NCBI GenBank assembly: GCA_023415525.1 | Contig: JAEZKI010000243.1 | Span: 1-5,951 of the forward strand | DNA: 5,951 nt | Reading direction: 5' to 3' | From: Bacillota bacterium | GTDB lineage: Bacteria; Bacillota; Clostridia; Lachnospirales; Cellulosilyticaceae | Part shown: positions 5,906-5,951 of the stretch, one piece after another | How positions within the stretch are numbered: position 1 is the first letter of the stretch | Layout of the letters: every line of letters begins with the position of its first letter | The notes under the pieces: model-generated | The model's input: the letters and a program-made list of their open reading frames with translations, nothing else | Databases searched by the model: none | What the model was told of the DNA's origin: nothing | Made by a program: the position numbers and the translations under genes

Positions 5906-5948
5906 ATTTTATATCTGCTCACTTTGCTTTTCTGTAATTAAGTCACAT
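5906..5948 (-). promoter_or_regulatory. Probable activator-dependent promoter of the rhodanese lipoprotein, copy 2 of the shared element
   Basis: On the minus strand ATGTGACTTAATTACAGAA (5930-5948) differs by one base in 19 from the element before the reductase gene. Its centre (5940) again lies exactly 29 bp from the near end of a TAAAAT -10 box (5906-5911). The expected -35 position reads CAGAAA, so no -35 box is present. The predicted start near 5899 gives a leader of about 34 nt. Symmetry is weaker than in copy 1 (5 of 7 arm positions). Confidence 0.55.
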
Positions 5949-5951
5949 TTC

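Overview
The window is AT-rich, with strong purine-rich Shine-Dalgarno sites and every gene on the minus strand. Gene content (a GntP permease beside a CdaR regulator, and a CoA-disulfide-reductase/rhodanese/TusA/DsrE fusion) suggests a low-GC anaerobic Firmicute, probably in Clostridia (Alkaliphilus-like). That placement rests on gene content and style, not on a marker gene.

Reading in the direction of transcription (right to left): a promoter at the right edge (5906-5948) drives a small rhodanese lipoprotein (5864-5484), closed by a strong intrinsic terminator (5445-5405). A second promoter region (5394-5312) drives an 824-residue four-domain protein (5246-2772): FAD/NAD(P)H CoA-disulfide or persulfide reductase, rhodanese, TusA and DsrE-like domains. 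Next, a probable promoter (2738-2711) and a leader with a stem-loop precede cdaR (2587-1421, GTG start). A 160-bp gap with two operator-like repeats and a perfect TATAAT box then leads to a GntP-family permease (1260 to beyond base 1, C-terminus missing).

There are two functional modules. Module A (right) handles sulfane sulfur: an extracytoplasmic lipid-anchored rhodanese and a cytoplasmic reductase fused to three sulfur-carrier or transferase domains. Both promoters carry the same 19-bp element (18/19 identical) at exactly the same distance from the same TAAAAT -10 box, and neither has a -35 box. That predicts co-activation by one CRP/FNR-type regulator. The large gene also has a good match to the Rex (NADH-sensing repressor) operator just downstream of its predicted start. 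Module B (left) is a sugar-acid or glycerate uptake module: the CdaR-type activator followed by a GntP permease. A glycerate kinase or similar enzyme may lie beyond the left edge.

The most notable observations are the shared promoter architecture, the Rex-like site, and a perfect internal ribosome-binding site at the exact domain boundary before TusA in the fusion gene, which could yield a separate TusA-DsrE protein from the same mRNA. No RNA genes, CRISPR arrays, insertion sequences or phage features are visible.
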